25,206 bases of DNA from a virus. Below, piece after piece: positions 15,255 to 22,726 of the stretch. The notes under the pieces are model-generated. The model saw nothing but the letters and a program-made list of their open reading frames with translations, did not search any database and was not told the origin of the DNA. A program made the translations under genes and the position numbers. How positions within the stretch are numbered: the stretch's first letter is position 1; each line of letters opens with the position of its first letter. The DNA is taken from positions 1 through 25,206 of the IMG/VR virus record IMGVR_UViG_3300008262_000500; one strand, 5' to 3'.

Positions 15255-15629
15255 TTATACCCCCTTACGAATAATAACGCCGCGTGCCTCAAGCTGTTTG
15301 ATTGCAGCGGTTTTTTGTTCAAGTGTGATTGCAGATGGCCAAACAACAGCGTGATCGGCAAGAATCGCATCACGTGTCACAATCACGGCTTTCGTGTTGC
15401 CACTTGTTGCATCCACCTCAGCAATCAAAGCCCCAAGGGCATTTTGTGTGCCGTCTGTGGCAGCAGGATTTAATGCTTTAATCACATCGGTTTCACTGTC
15501 TTGGCCGATAATGGCACCAAGGGCTAGTTTTTGCCCCTGAGCAACGGTTATCTCTTCACGGGAATAAAGATTAGGAGCTTCAAACTTGAGAAGATCTCCT
15601 AAATTGTTTTGTTCTATGGCAACGGTCAT
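15255..15629 (-). CDS. Head decoration protein (lambda gpD family)
   Basis: 124 residues (lambda gpD 110). gpD trimers bind the expanded capsid lattice and stabilise it. Seen: GDLLKFEAPNLYSREEITVA, GQKLALGAIIGQD, GALIAEVDATSGNTKAVIVT, and the closing QLEARGVIIRKG that contacts the shell. Start 15629 (MTVAIEQNN) is chosen because GGAGG lies 8 bases before it. The longer in-frame start at 15644 would place that ribosome site inside the coding sequence. The gene order C-D-E is that of lambda. Confidence 0.93.
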   Translation of the reverse strand: MTVAIEQNNLGDLLKFEAPNLYSREEITVAQGQKLALGAIIGQDSETDVIKALNPAATDGTQNALGALIAEVDATSGNTKAVIVTRDAILADHAVVWPSAITLEQKTAAIKQLEARGVIIRKGV

Positions 15630-15644
15630 AAGGGTTTCCTCCAT

Positions 15645-15956
15645 TTATGCGGTTAGTTTCATGTGACTACGAGCTTTAGCAGCTTGGATCACTGGATTTT
15701 CTTGAGGGGTTGGCTCAAGGCTCACAGTGCTCAAGATTTCAGTGCCGGTACGATCAGCGAGTAACTGCATAAGCTGCTCGCGTGCTTCGTTAACCGGGAT
15801 ATTTTGCTCAATAAAATCTCCGAGTTTTTCAGGCATCTTCGAGAGTTTGCATAAACGAAAAAGCTCTAAAGCCTCCGCCTGATATTCGCTGCGTCCTTGG
15901 ATTTTCCCTTGTGTGAGTAATTCTTCTGGATTAATGGTCGGTAATGTTTCAGTCAT
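15645..15956 (-). CDS. Capsid scaffold protein nested in the protease gene (lambda Nu3-like)
   Basis: In-frame internal start at protease codon 270: MTETLPTINPEELLTQGKIQ, 103 residues, mostly helical and acidic, ending in the protease's C-terminus. AAGGA lies 8 bases upstream, a better ribosome site than many in the window. A promoter-like element (copy I) sits 40-75 bases upstream. In lambda the C and Nu3 genes have precisely this nested in-frame arrangement, and Nu3 is the scaffold around which gpE assembles. The RBS and frame are seen; independent expression is inferred. Confidence 0.72.
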   Translation of the reverse strand: MTETLPTINPEELLTQGKIQGRSEYQAEALELFRLCKLSKMPEKLGDFIEQNIPVNEAREQLMQLLADRTGTEILSTVSLEPTPQENPVIQAAKARSHMKLTA

Positions 15957-16763
15957 AGCTATGGTCCTTATAAAAGATTGATTGGCTGCCTTTTGAATAC
16001 ATTCAGGAAAGGTGAGAATTTCGTCCGCAAGTCCTGTTTGAATGGCATCAAGACCAAAATAAAGACCGGCTTCCGTAGCCTTTACGGCTTCTGTTGTAAG
16101 ACCTCGATTACGGGCTACCAGCTCTATAAACATGTCATATAACCTGCTGACTTCACTTTGCAGTGTTTGCATTGATTCAGAAGTTAAGGGTTCATGGGGA
16201 TTTAAATCATTTTTACGATTACCGGCAAAAACGGTGGTGTATTTGACGCCTTGTTTTTCATCAAAGGCACTTTGATCCATGTGAGTGGCAATCACGCCAA
16301 TACTGCCAACACCGGAAGTGCGGTTGATAAAAACCCTCTCAGCACTGGATGCAATAGCATAAGCCGCGGAATAGGCTTCATCATTACACATGGCCCAAAT
16401 AGTCTTTTGGCTGCGCGCTTGATAAATAAAATCAGCTAAATCAAAGAGACCACTGGTTTCGCCGCCGGGACTATCAATGTCGAGCAAAAGCGTTTGTACC
16501 GCATCATCCGCCAAAGCAGCGCTGATCTGTTTTTGAATCTCATCATAAGAAGTCATCCCCAACATACCATCAAATACGCCTGATCGTTTGGTTAAAATGC
16601 CGTGAATCGAAATGATGGCCATGCCATTGCTAGCACCCTTTACTAATGAAGGCTTTGCAAGTTTAAAAGCCTTGTTTGAGCTCATGTGAGCAGCCAACCA
16701 CTCAAAGCTACGGCGTTCGAGCATCATTGGTTTCATAGCAAATTTTAAGTAGATATCATTCAT
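15645..16763 (-). CDS. Head maturation protease, S49 family (lambda gpC-like)
   Basis: 372 residues. A Clp/crotonase-like serine protease fold is indicated by DIDSPGG (residues ~95-101), the nucleophile Ser132 in DEAYSAAYAIASSAERVF and Lys184 in AGNRKNDLNPH. The Ser-Lys distance of 52 equals that of the catalytic dyad in bacterial SppA. The protease domain ends near residue 265. The last ~100 residues are an acidic helical scaffold-like region that also has its own start (next entry). It is expected to cleave scaffold and portal during prohead maturation. GAGG lies 6 bases before the ATG, which shares one base with the portal stop. Confidence 0.94.
   Translation of the reverse strand: MNDIYLKFAMKPMMLERRSFEWLAAHMSSNKAFKLAKPSLVKGASNGMAIISIHGILTKRSGVFDGMLGMTSYDEIQKQISAALADDAVQTLLLDIDSPGGETSGLFDLADFIYQARSQKTIWAMCNDEAYSAAYAIASSAERVFINRTSGVGSIGVIATHMDQSAFDEKQGVKYTTVFAGNRKNDLNPHEPLTSESMQTLQSEVSRLYDMFIELVARNRGLTTEAVKATEAGLYFGLDAIQTGLADEILTFPECIQKAANQSFIRTIAMTETLPTINPEELLTQGKIQGRSEYQAEALELFRLCKLSKMPEKLGDFIEQNIPVNEAREQLMQLLADRTGTEILSTVSLEPTPQENPVIQAAKARSHMKLTA
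15996..16030 (-). promoter_or_regulatory. Phage promoter-like element inside the protease gene (copy I)
   Basis: Minus strand: CTTGCGGAC, 17 bases, TGAATGTATT. It matches all ten core positions (CGGAC and TGAAT) of the bipartite element. It would initiate roughly 30-40 bases before the nested scaffold start at 15956, and would also serve the decoration and capsid genes. Confidence 0.65.
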
Positions 16764-18196
16764 TAAAAACCTCGTTTTTTAGGCGGCGCTGTATGTCGTG
16801 GATCAGAATCTAAAACAAATCCCGCTTCATCAGCTCTGTTGTTATCGGCTGCAATTTCTTGATCAATTTCTTCGGCGTCATAGCCAAGTTCTGAGATCAC
16901 TTCACTGCGGCTTTTAAAGCCATTACGCACTGCCATTTGTTGTGCTTGTTGATCTTTGAGTGGATCAACCCAGTCAAAACCTTGGGGTATCCATTTGACG
17001 TCTTTGATAGAAGTATCTTTGTCTTGAGAAGGTAAGGCGCCAGAAAGTAAAGCCAGTTCAATCCAGCGATTCCAAACAGGTCTGCAAAATTGAAACACCA
17101 TCACATGATGTTGCAAAGTGGAGCAGCGCCTACGAAATTCAATGAGGCCAGCGCGAATTGAGGAATAATTGACGTTGGTTAAATCACCTGTCAGCTGTTC
17201 ATAGGTAATGCCCATCCCAACGGCAATAGCTCTGAGCTGCTGACGCATAAAGGCTTCGTAATTTGCTCCAACATCCGAAGGATTAGAAAATTTTACATCT
17301 TCACCGGGTTCCAGTAGCTGCATGGTGCCAGGCTCAAGTCCGGCAAGGGCCATCCCTTGTTCATTGGCAGCACCTTCACCCATCATGTTGGCTTCAGGAT
17401 CAAGACGAGTGATAAACCCTGCAAACATAGCGGCCGTTTTCTTGCGCACCAGCTCTGCATCATCATACTGATCCAGCTCATAAAGTTTCAGTAACACACG
17501 GCTCAGCCAAGGCTCGCCTCGAATTTGACCGGGACGCAAGGGTTTATAAATATGCAGGACTTCAGAAGCAGGAATGCGGACAGATTCACCGTTTGAGACA
17601 AGTAACTTTTCACCGGGATGCTCGCGGAACAGATAATATGCTTCTCTTTGGCCGAGTTTATTAAACTCAATACCGTTTCGAACCATATTGCCTGTGACTA
17701 AAATGCGATTCACGGAGGTATCAAGATGTTCGGATTCCAAGGCTTGCAGTTGCAGGGGAACGGATAATCCATCTTCAGGGCGTCTAACTCTAAAACGCAC
17801 AAAACATTCGCCGCCTTCAATCATGCTGCGACAAATAGAGGCTTGTAGACCGTAAAAATCATTAACGCCATGGCTATCCGCCTCATCCGACCAACGTAGC
17901 CATAATGCCTGTACCGCTTTACGAAACTCTGCATTTTTAGCTTTGGATTGCGGTTTGATACCGGTGCCAACAGCATTACTCACCAGTGTTTCGATAATAT
18001 TGGAAGCATAAGGATTTTTGCGTACCATATCTCGCGCGCGGCTACGCAGTGTTTCTAGATGATTACCAAGAAGGCTATTGATCGCGCTATTTTCGGGCTG
18101 CCAATAGGTTAGGCGCTTGCCAGAACCTGCTGCATCCCAGGCGGATGCTTTGCTTTTGGGGCGTTTGAAAAGTTGTGCGAATGATTTTAGCAGCAT
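16763..18196 (-). CDS. Portal protein (lambda gpB family)
   Basis: 477 residues from the ATG at 18196 (lambda gpB 533). It forms the dodecameric channel through which DNA enters and leaves the head. Family blocks: SLLGNHLETLRSRARDMVRK and NPYASNIIETLVSNAVGTGI (residues ~40-80), FVRFRVRRPEDGLSVPLQLQ, ALESEHLD, IYKPLRPGQIRGEPWLSRVL, and GITYEQLTGDLTNVNYSSIR followed by AGLIEFRR. The start at 18196 overlaps the gpW stop (TGATG) with AAGGGG 8 bases upstream, and is preferred over the TTG at 18202. The C-terminus is basic (PPKKRGF) and overlaps the protease start. Confidence 0.95.
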   Translation of the reverse strand: MLLKSFAQLFKRPKSKASAWDAAGSGKRLTYWQPENSAINSLLGNHLETLRSRARDMVRKNPYASNIIETLVSNAVGTGIKPQSKAKNAEFRKAVQALWLRWSDEADSHGVNDFYGLQASICRSMIEGGECFVRFRVRRPEDGLSVPLQLQALESEHLDTSVNRILVTGNMVRNGIEFNKLGQREAYYLFREHPGEKLLVSNGESVRIPASEVLHIYKPLRPGQIRGEPWLSRVLLKLYELDQYDDAELVRKKTAAMFAGFITRLDPEANMMGEGAANEQGMALAGLEPGTMQLLEPGEDVKFSNPSDVGANYEAFMRQQLRAIAVGMGITYEQLTGDLTNVNYSSIRAGLIEFRRRCSTLQHHVMVFQFCRPVWNRWIELALLSGALPSQDKDTSIKDVKWIPQGFDWVDPLKDQQAQQMAVRNGFKSRSEVISELGYDAEEIDQEIAADNNRADEAGFVLDSDPRHTAPPKKRGF

Positions 18197-18420
18197 CAGC
18201 AAATCCCCTTATGTGTGGCAAAAGTAATGCGTCTTTTAGAGGAAACACCTGCAACTTTAAGTTCTGATTTCATACGCTGCCGCAAATTAAGCAAGTCGCT
18301 CAAGTCAACCTCCGCGTATTTGACAATATGATCGCCATAGGCAACAGAAACTACGCGCTCGCCTTTTTGTAGCTTGGTAATCGCTTGTTCTATTTGCGCT
18401 AAATCATCTTCTGTATACAT
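18196..18420 (-). CDS. Head-tail joining protein W (lambda gpW family)
   Basis: 74 residues (lambda gpW 68). gpW plugs the portal after packaging and allows tail attachment. Two helices flanking a beta hairpin are evident: DDLAQIEQAITKLQKGERVV, then SVAYGDHIVKYAEVDLSDLL and NLRQRMKSELK. The position between terminase large subunit and portal is the lambda order A-W-B. A small, well-conserved family, so confidence is high despite the length. Confidence 0.9.
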   Translation of the reverse strand: MYTEDDLAQIEQAITKLQKGERVVSVAYGDHIVKYAEVDLSDLLNLRQRMKSELKVAGVSSKRRITFATHKGIC

Positions 18421-18426
18421 GGTGTT

Positions 18427-20301
18427 CTATCCCATAAAACGGCTTCTAACCACACGTGGTCTTCCTTGCGACTTTGCGGGACGCATAGGTTCTCTTGGAG
18501 GGTTATATTCAGGATTGGGATATTTTTTGTATCCCATAAGACTTTTCCATTTATTTTCATTCCAGCGATCTGCGCCAATAGCGATGGCTGCGGCTCTAGC
18601 ATAGACTCGACAATCCAGCGCTTCATTACGCTCACGGATTTTTTGCCACTCACGTTTTGGATAGCCTTTGCTAATTTTGGTCACCAGTTGCTCAGCGGTG
18701 AGCTGCTTAAAATATTCAGGTCCGTAAGCTGGAAAATGACAGTAACCTGGTGGAAAACCCTCATCCCCTTGAGAAAGCTTAAGTGCATGATAAAGCTCTG
18801 ACTTTAAAACCGAGACACCCACGGGCCAAAGCTTGGCGCCGCGTCTGAGCTTTTGACCGAGCACAGTTACATCTACACGGCTTGGCGCTCCAAGCGGCAC
18901 AAGTGCTTTATCAACACCTTTTACAGCCATGACTCGCCCGGGAGGTAAACTTCGAATCCAACCATAGACTTCTTGAGTGGCATAACCGGCATCAACAGCC
19001 ATCATGGAAATTCCTCGATCTAAGCCGTCTTCGCTCGGGAATAAAGTGCTCATCAATGTGGAAAGATGCTGCCAAGTACTGGATTTAGCAGGGTCGCCAT
19101 CAAAGATGCGATAATCAACCGACCAACTCTCTCTGTTTTTACCCCATGCGACAATCTCAACTTCAATGCGGTCTTTTTGAATATCAACACCCGCCGTTAA
19201 AACAAGACCTCCATAAGGAACAGTACCGATTGAGTAATTTTCTTTGCGTTCAAACAAACGTTGCCAATCTGGTGCCTCACCTTTATCAACCCAGGTTTCA
19301 CCTAAGGTGGTATTTACCCAAACCTTAAGTAGTTGTTCATTTTCTTTGGCATGCAAGAAATTTTGCGCAGCTTGCCCCCAGCTTAACCACCCAACCGGGC
19401 TGTACAAACTGGAAATATGAAAACCGACAATTTTACCATTTGATTCGCCGAATGCACGCCACTGGCCATTTGCAAGCATCCATGTTTTTTGATGATTTTG
19501 GATTTTCTCTTTGCATTCAATACAAACGTAATGAGCATTTGAGGGATCACCTTCCCATTGTACTTGGGGCCATTTTAGAATTTGAAACGTATTACAATGT
19601 GGGCATGGCACCCAGTAATAACGTTGATCGGAAGCTTCAAACTCCCGCTCAATTCGGCTTAAGCCTTGAATGGTTGGCGTTGAGACGAGTAAAATTTTGC
19701 GCCTAGCAAAGGTTGCAGTACGTTGAATAGCAAGGGAGACAGGATCACCTTCACCGTCAGCATCACCCGGGTAAGCATCAATTTCATCTAAGAATAAATA
19801 CCTAACCGGCATAGAACGCAACCCAACAGCACTATTGGCACCGGTCACCACAACGATGCCGCCGGTAAATTCTTTGCTTTGGACGGTGTTGCCTGAATCG
19901 CGAGATCGTGGGTCTTTGACTTTATCGCGTAAGGTAGGTGTGTCATCGATGAGTGGTGCTAAACGTCCTTTGGACCAACGCTTACCCATTTCAACGGTGG
20001 GCTGAACAACCAACATAGGACCGGGCGCTTGATCAATGATATAGCCAATCCAGTTATTGCCGGCCTCAGTGCCACCGATTTGTGCGCCTTTCATAAAAAT
20101 CACTTTTTCAACTGGTGATGATGGTGATAAGGCGTCCATGATTTCTTTTAAATAAGGTGTGCGTTCGGTGCGCCATCTGCCTGGTTCAGAGGACGCGGTT
20201 TGCGATAACATGCGAAAACCATCAGCCCATTCAGAGACTTTGAGTAGCGGATCAGGCCGAAGCCCGGCATTAAAACTGGTTTGATAAGCTTCAAGTATCA
20301 C
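18427..20301 (-). CDS. Terminase large subunit (lambda gpA family)
   Basis: 624 residues (lambda gpA 641). It is the packaging motor and nuclease. ATPase part: Walker A-like FMKGAQIGGTEAG (~69-81) and Walker B YLFLDEIDAYPGD (~168-180), with coupling motif LLVSTPT at ~204-210. A CPHC...CIEC four-cysteine pair follows, as in many gpA-type terminases. The nuclease domain starts at LTAGVDIQKDRIEVEIVAWG with a second acidic patch (MMAVDAGYATQEVYGW). Start is GTG at 20301, overlapping the small-subunit gene by 11 bases, with GGAGA 7 bases upstream. The cos-type cutting partner is encoded immediately upstream. Confidence 0.96.
   Translation of the reverse strand: MILEAYQTSFNAGLRPDPLLKVSEWADGFRMLSQTASSEPGRWRTERTPYLKEIMDALSPSSPVEKVIFMKGAQIGGTEAGNNWIGYIIDQAPGPMLVVQPTVEMGKRWSKGRLAPLIDDTPTLRDKVKDPRSRDSGNTVQSKEFTGGIVVVTGANSAVGLRSMPVRYLFLDEIDAYPGDADGEGDPVSLAIQRTATFARRKILLVSTPTIQGLSRIEREFEASDQRYYWVPCPHCNTFQILKWPQVQWEGDPSNAHYVCIECKEKIQNHQKTWMLANGQWRAFGESNGKIVGFHISSLYSPVGWLSWGQAAQNFLHAKENEQLLKVWVNTTLGETWVDKGEAPDWQRLFERKENYSIGTVPYGGLVLTAGVDIQKDRIEVEIVAWGKNRESWSVDYRIFDGDPAKSSTWQHLSTLMSTLFPSEDGLDRGISMMAVDAGYATQEVYGWIRSLPPGRVMAVKGVDKALVPLGAPSRVDVTVLGQKLRRGAKLWPVGVSVLKSELYHALKLSQGDEGFPPGYCHFPAYGPEYFKQLTAEQLVTKISKGYPKREWQKIRERNEALDCRVYARAAAIAIGADRWNENKWKSLMGYKKYPNPEYNPPREPMRPAKSQGRPRVVRSRFMG
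18503..18533 (-). promoter_or_regulatory. Weak promoter-like element at the end of the terminase gene (copy G)
   Basis: Minus strand TGAATATAACCC is a full -10-type match, but the sequence 17 bases upstream is GGGATAC, a poor -35. It would precede gpW and the portal. Listed only as a candidate. Confidence 0.25.
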
Positions 20302-20761
20302 GGCTGATCTCCTCTAATGCGGTTCGAATTTCTTGCAATAACACCTCATGAATTTTATGGGAATCATCGATAGATGCTAAAAGCGAGGCAAGGCGATCAG
20401 GGATATTCATCAAGCTATCACGTACGATTCTGGCTTTGTTGAAGGCGGATACTTTGACGTCTTCTACTGAAACCAGAGCTCCAATTTCTGCTTTGGCGCG
20501 GGCTTCCAAAAGCTTGCCGCGTTCCATTTCATTTTTGATGCGGGTTTTAAGGAGAAGTGTTGAAAGCTCAGTTACATCAGAGGTACTTTTGCGTCGCTCA
20601 GGTTGACTTGGATCACGCATGACCGCCAAAGCAGCATCTGCTTGTTCTACATCTACAAGACCATCAACCAAATGAATGAGGCCACTTTGTACAAGTTGAC
20701 CTGCATATTGCCTTGAGAATCCATGCCGCTTTGCCCACTGCGATTGCTTGATGAGTTCCAT
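20291..20761 (-). CDS. Terminase small subunit-like DNA-packaging protein
   Basis: 156 residues. N-terminal winged-helix of the Nu1/terminase small subunit type: QSQWAKRHGFSRQYAGQLVQ, then SGLIHLVDGLVDVEQADAAL. A long helical region follows (LLLKTRIKNEMERGKLLEAR) ending in a basic-acidic oligomerisation-like tail (DRLASLLASIDDSHKIHEVL). Lambda Nu1 (181 residues) binds cos DNA with the same type of winged helix. The gene directly before gpA and overlapping it supports the call. No good ribosome site; the methylase stop is only 6 bases upstream, so coupling is likely. Confidence 0.85.
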   Translation of the reverse strand: MELIKQSQWAKRHGFSRQYAGQLVQSGLIHLVDGLVDVEQADAALAVMRDPSQPERRKSTSDVTELSTLLLKTRIKNEMERGKLLEARAKAEIGALVSVEDVKVSAFNKARIVRDSLMNIPDRLASLLASIDDSHKIHEVLLQEIRTALEEISRDT

Positions 20762-20767
20762 AAGCTA

Positions 20768-22015
20768 TCACGTACATAGTTCATCAAAGGTCTTTCGAGT
20801 GCTAGCATGAATGGCCTTTGATTTAGTTTGCATCTGGAATCGCCTAATGATGGTATCGATGTATTTTGGATCAAGCTCAATCATCCGGCAGCGTCTTTTG
20901 GTGCGTTCTGCGGCCATGAGTGTTGTACCAGAACCACCAAAGGGATCAAGAACGATATCGCCCACCTTGCTACTGTTCGTGATAGCACGCTCCATAAGTG
21001 CCACTGGCTTCATGGTGGGATGCAAATTATTAGCGTTGGGTTTATCAATAAACCAGACATCGCCTTGATCACGGGCACCACACCAATGGCGATCAGCGCC
21101 TTCACGCCAGCCATAAAGAATAGGTTCATATTGCCGTTGATAATCAGCGCGACCCAAAGAAAAATGATTTTTAGCCCAAATCAAAAAAGTAGACCAATGA
21201 CCACCGACTTGTTTAAATACTTTTTGTAACACAGCAAGTTCTGAGGCTGCCATGCACATATAAATGGCGCCTTTGGTGTTCATAATGATGTTAGAGCAGA
21301 CGTCATAGAGAAAACTTTCAAAGCCTTCTCCAAGATTGTCATTCAAGATTTTGTGTTTGTTTTCACGGGATTTGTTCCGCAGTGTATCTTTGATGCTGGC
21401 GCCATAATTGACGTTATAAGGTGGATCACACACAGTGATATCGGCTTGTTCATCCTCTAAAACAATTTTGTAGGAATCAATTAGGGTGCTATCACCACAA
21501 TACAATCGGTGCTCACCTAAAATCCATAAATCACCGGGCTTGCTGATGACTAGGACATTATCTGTCGAATCAACTGAATCGGCTTCAGCAGGTTTCTCAA
21601 GATCAATATCGGTTGCATCCAGCAGCTTTTGTATTTCATCAAAATCAAACCCGGTTAATTCCAGATCAAAATTAAGTGCCTGCAAATCTTCCAGTTCAAG
21701 CTTGAGTAAATCTTCGTCCCAATCCGCCCAATTAGCCGATTGATTGGCAAGCAATCTAAAGGCTTTGATTTGGGCATCACTTAAATCATCGGCTAAAATC
21801 ACCGGGATTAATTGTAAACCCAGTTTTTTAGCAGCTTTAAGGCGTAAATGGCCATCAATAACGCTGCCATCACTTTTAGCAATGACGGGGATACGAAAAC
21901 CAAATTCTTTGATGGAGGCACACATTTTATCAACCACCGCATCATTTTTGCGGGGATTGCGGGCGTATGCGATAAGATTGTCGATTGGGATATGTTGGAT
22001 TTGAAGTTCAGTCAT
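20768..22015 (-). CDS. ParB-like domain / DNA N4 or N6 methyltransferase fusion
   Basis: 415 residues. Residues ~5-95 are a ParB/sulfiredoxin-like domain (IPIDNLIAYARNPRKND, VIDGHLRLKAAKKLG). Residues ~160-395 are an amino-methyltransferase with catalytic DPPY at 197-200 and the SAM-binding LDPFGGSGTTLMA at ~356-368. The order DPPY then FGGSG, with the recognition region between them, marks a beta-class enzyme of the type that modifies A-N6 or C-N4. The HPTMKPV motif before the SAM site is typical. Such ParB-methylases are frequent in prophages and may protect phage DNA from host restriction. It is the first gene of the late block, three promoter-like elements lie upstream, and it has no visible endonuclease partner. 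Confidence 0.94.
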   Translation of the reverse strand: MTELQIQHIPIDNLIAYARNPRKNDAVVDKMCASIKEFGFRIPVIAKSDGSVIDGHLRLKAAKKLGLQLIPVILADDLSDAQIKAFRLLANQSANWADWDEDLLKLELEDLQALNFDLELTGFDFDEIQKLLDATDIDLEKPAEADSVDSTDNVLVISKPGDLWILGEHRLYCGDSTLIDSYKIVLEDEQADITVCDPPYNVNYGASIKDTLRNKSRENKHKILNDNLGEGFESFLYDVCSNIIMNTKGAIYMCMAASELAVLQKVFKQVGGHWSTFLIWAKNHFSLGRADYQRQYEPILYGWREGADRHWCGARDQGDVWFIDKPNANNLHPTMKPVALMERAITNSSKVGDIVLDPFGGSGTTLMAAERTKRRCRMIELDPKYIDTIIRRFQMQTKSKAIHASTRKTFDELCT

Positions 22016-22235
22016 AAGCGCACCCGTTCCTTAATATTTGTGTCAAGTGTCAAGGTTTGGGCCAATTCTAACGCTAGTAAAATCCCGGGGCTTTGCCACC
22101 CGCATGGCATAGGTATGGGGAAGGACCCGTGCATACCAATACCAGGACGATGAGAATATTCAGTTGCATTTTTAAGACTTACAGCGTTATCTAACCCATG
22201 ACCTTGTCACCCTTTCTTATTTGAATTTCTTTCAT
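22012..22235 (-). pseudogene. Possible small leader gene before the methylase, split by a -1 shift
   Basis: ATG at 22235 opens MKEIQIRKGDKVMG and then meets TAG. In the -1 frame the reading continues LDNAVSLKNATEYSHRPGIG and GMHGSFPIPMPCGWQSPG to a TGA at 22012-22014 that overlaps the methylase ATG. Together they would make ~74 residues. There is no X_XXY_YYZ site at the junction, so if real this looks like a one-base deletion. The downstream frame alone has an ATG at 22134 (40 residues) without a ribosome site. Not recognised; an open stretch this short could be chance. Confidence 0.3.
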
Positions 22236-22240
22236 ATCAA

Positions 22241-22274
22241 CTCTATTCAGCTTTGAGCTTTCATTCGTCCGCAT
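22241..22274 (-). promoter_or_regulatory. Phage promoter-like element before the late block (copy D)
   Basis: Minus strand: TATGCGGAC, 17 bases, TGAATAGAG. The ten core positions match exactly; the -10 flank is the least AT-rich of the set. Confidence 0.6.
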
Positions 22275-22333
22275 ATTTGCAACTTTTTTGCAAAATATTT
22301 TTTGGCTGATGAATGCTCCAATTGTCTCTGGTA

Positions 22334-22369
22334 GTTATATTCAGCAACACCACATGATCCGTCCGCAAA
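22334..22369 (-). promoter_or_regulatory. Phage promoter-like element before the late block (copy A)
   Basis: Minus strand: TTTTGCGGAC, 17 bases, TGAATATAAC. This is the best match to the consensus and lies in non-coding DNA with an AT-rich run just upstream of the -35 half. Confidence 0.72.
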
Positions 22370-22419
22370 ACTGAAAATATTTTTTTCATTGCAGTGGGCC
22401 TTTGGTATTGCTGATAGGT

Positions 22420-22453
22420 GTTATATTCACTGTTATGCATAGATGTGTCCGAC
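22420..22453 (-). promoter_or_regulatory. Phage promoter-like element before the late block (copy B)
   Basis: Minus strand: AGTCGGAC, 17 bases, TGAATATAAC. It lies just downstream of the DUF6378 stop and points to the methylase and terminase genes. AT-rich sequence flanks the -35 half, as in copy A. Confidence 0.7.
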
Positions 22454-22468
22454 TAAAGAAAAAATATT

Positions 22469-22726
22469 TCATCGAAGATCACTCAAACACGCGGCATACC
22501 CCGCAACATCAACCAGGCTATCGTAATGCCCAGGGTTCTTCTGTAATCGTGCAATCTTTAAATCCAGCATCATCAAGCCGACTTGAGCGGGCGTAATGGT
22601 TGTGCCAAGGATTAGCGACCAGCGTTTAGCAATATGCTCAAAATTCTCTTTGGGTGAGCCGTAAGTCTTCTGCCGTTCCTCAATGGTTGAGATGGATTGT
22701 TCCAGTAATCGTTTGCCGTTCATCAT
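22469..22726 (-). CDS. DUF6378-like small phage protein
   Basis: 85 residues from the ATG at 22726, whose ATGA overlaps the preceding stop, with GGGAG 5 bases upstream. The block STIEERQKTYGSPKENFEHI, then AKRWSLILGTTITPAQVGLM, MLDLKIARLQKNPGHYDSLV and DVAGYAACL matches DUF6378. These small helical phage proteins of unknown function have an HD- or MazG-like look (conserved E, D and the closing D-x-x-G-Y). It probably acts in nucleotide or DNA metabolism, judging only from its RuvC-like neighbour. A longer in-frame start at 22753 lacks support. Confidence 0.85.
   Translation of the reverse strand: MMNGKRLLEQSISTIEERQKTYGSPKENFEHIAKRWSLILGTTITPAQVGLMMLDLKIARLQKNPGHYDSLVDVAGYAACLSDLR

Larger units (their letters stand above)
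22016..22468. other. 453-base intergenic leader with three tandem promoter-like elements
   Basis: Lies between the DUF6378 and methylase genes, both leftward. It contains three copies of the bipartite element at intervals of 94 and 86 bases (separate entries). It also holds a possible hairpin GGTATG...CATACC at 22112-22137, a GTGTCAAGTGTCAAG direct repeat at 22041-22055 and the doubtful small ORF. No Rho-independent terminator with a clear U-tract was found. Confidence 0.6.

Noticed and set aside
21694-21720. GTTCA-N17-GTCCC on the plus strand, resembling the promoter element
   Set aside because: The -10 flank is TGAACTGGAA with no AT-rich part, it lies inside the methylase gene, and one core base differs. 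Probably chance.
22275-22315. Rho-independent terminator from TTTGCAA...TTGCAAA followed by T runs
   Set aside because: The stem is short and A/T-only apart from GC pairs at its centre, and it stands upstream of genes rather than at an operon end on the plus strand.
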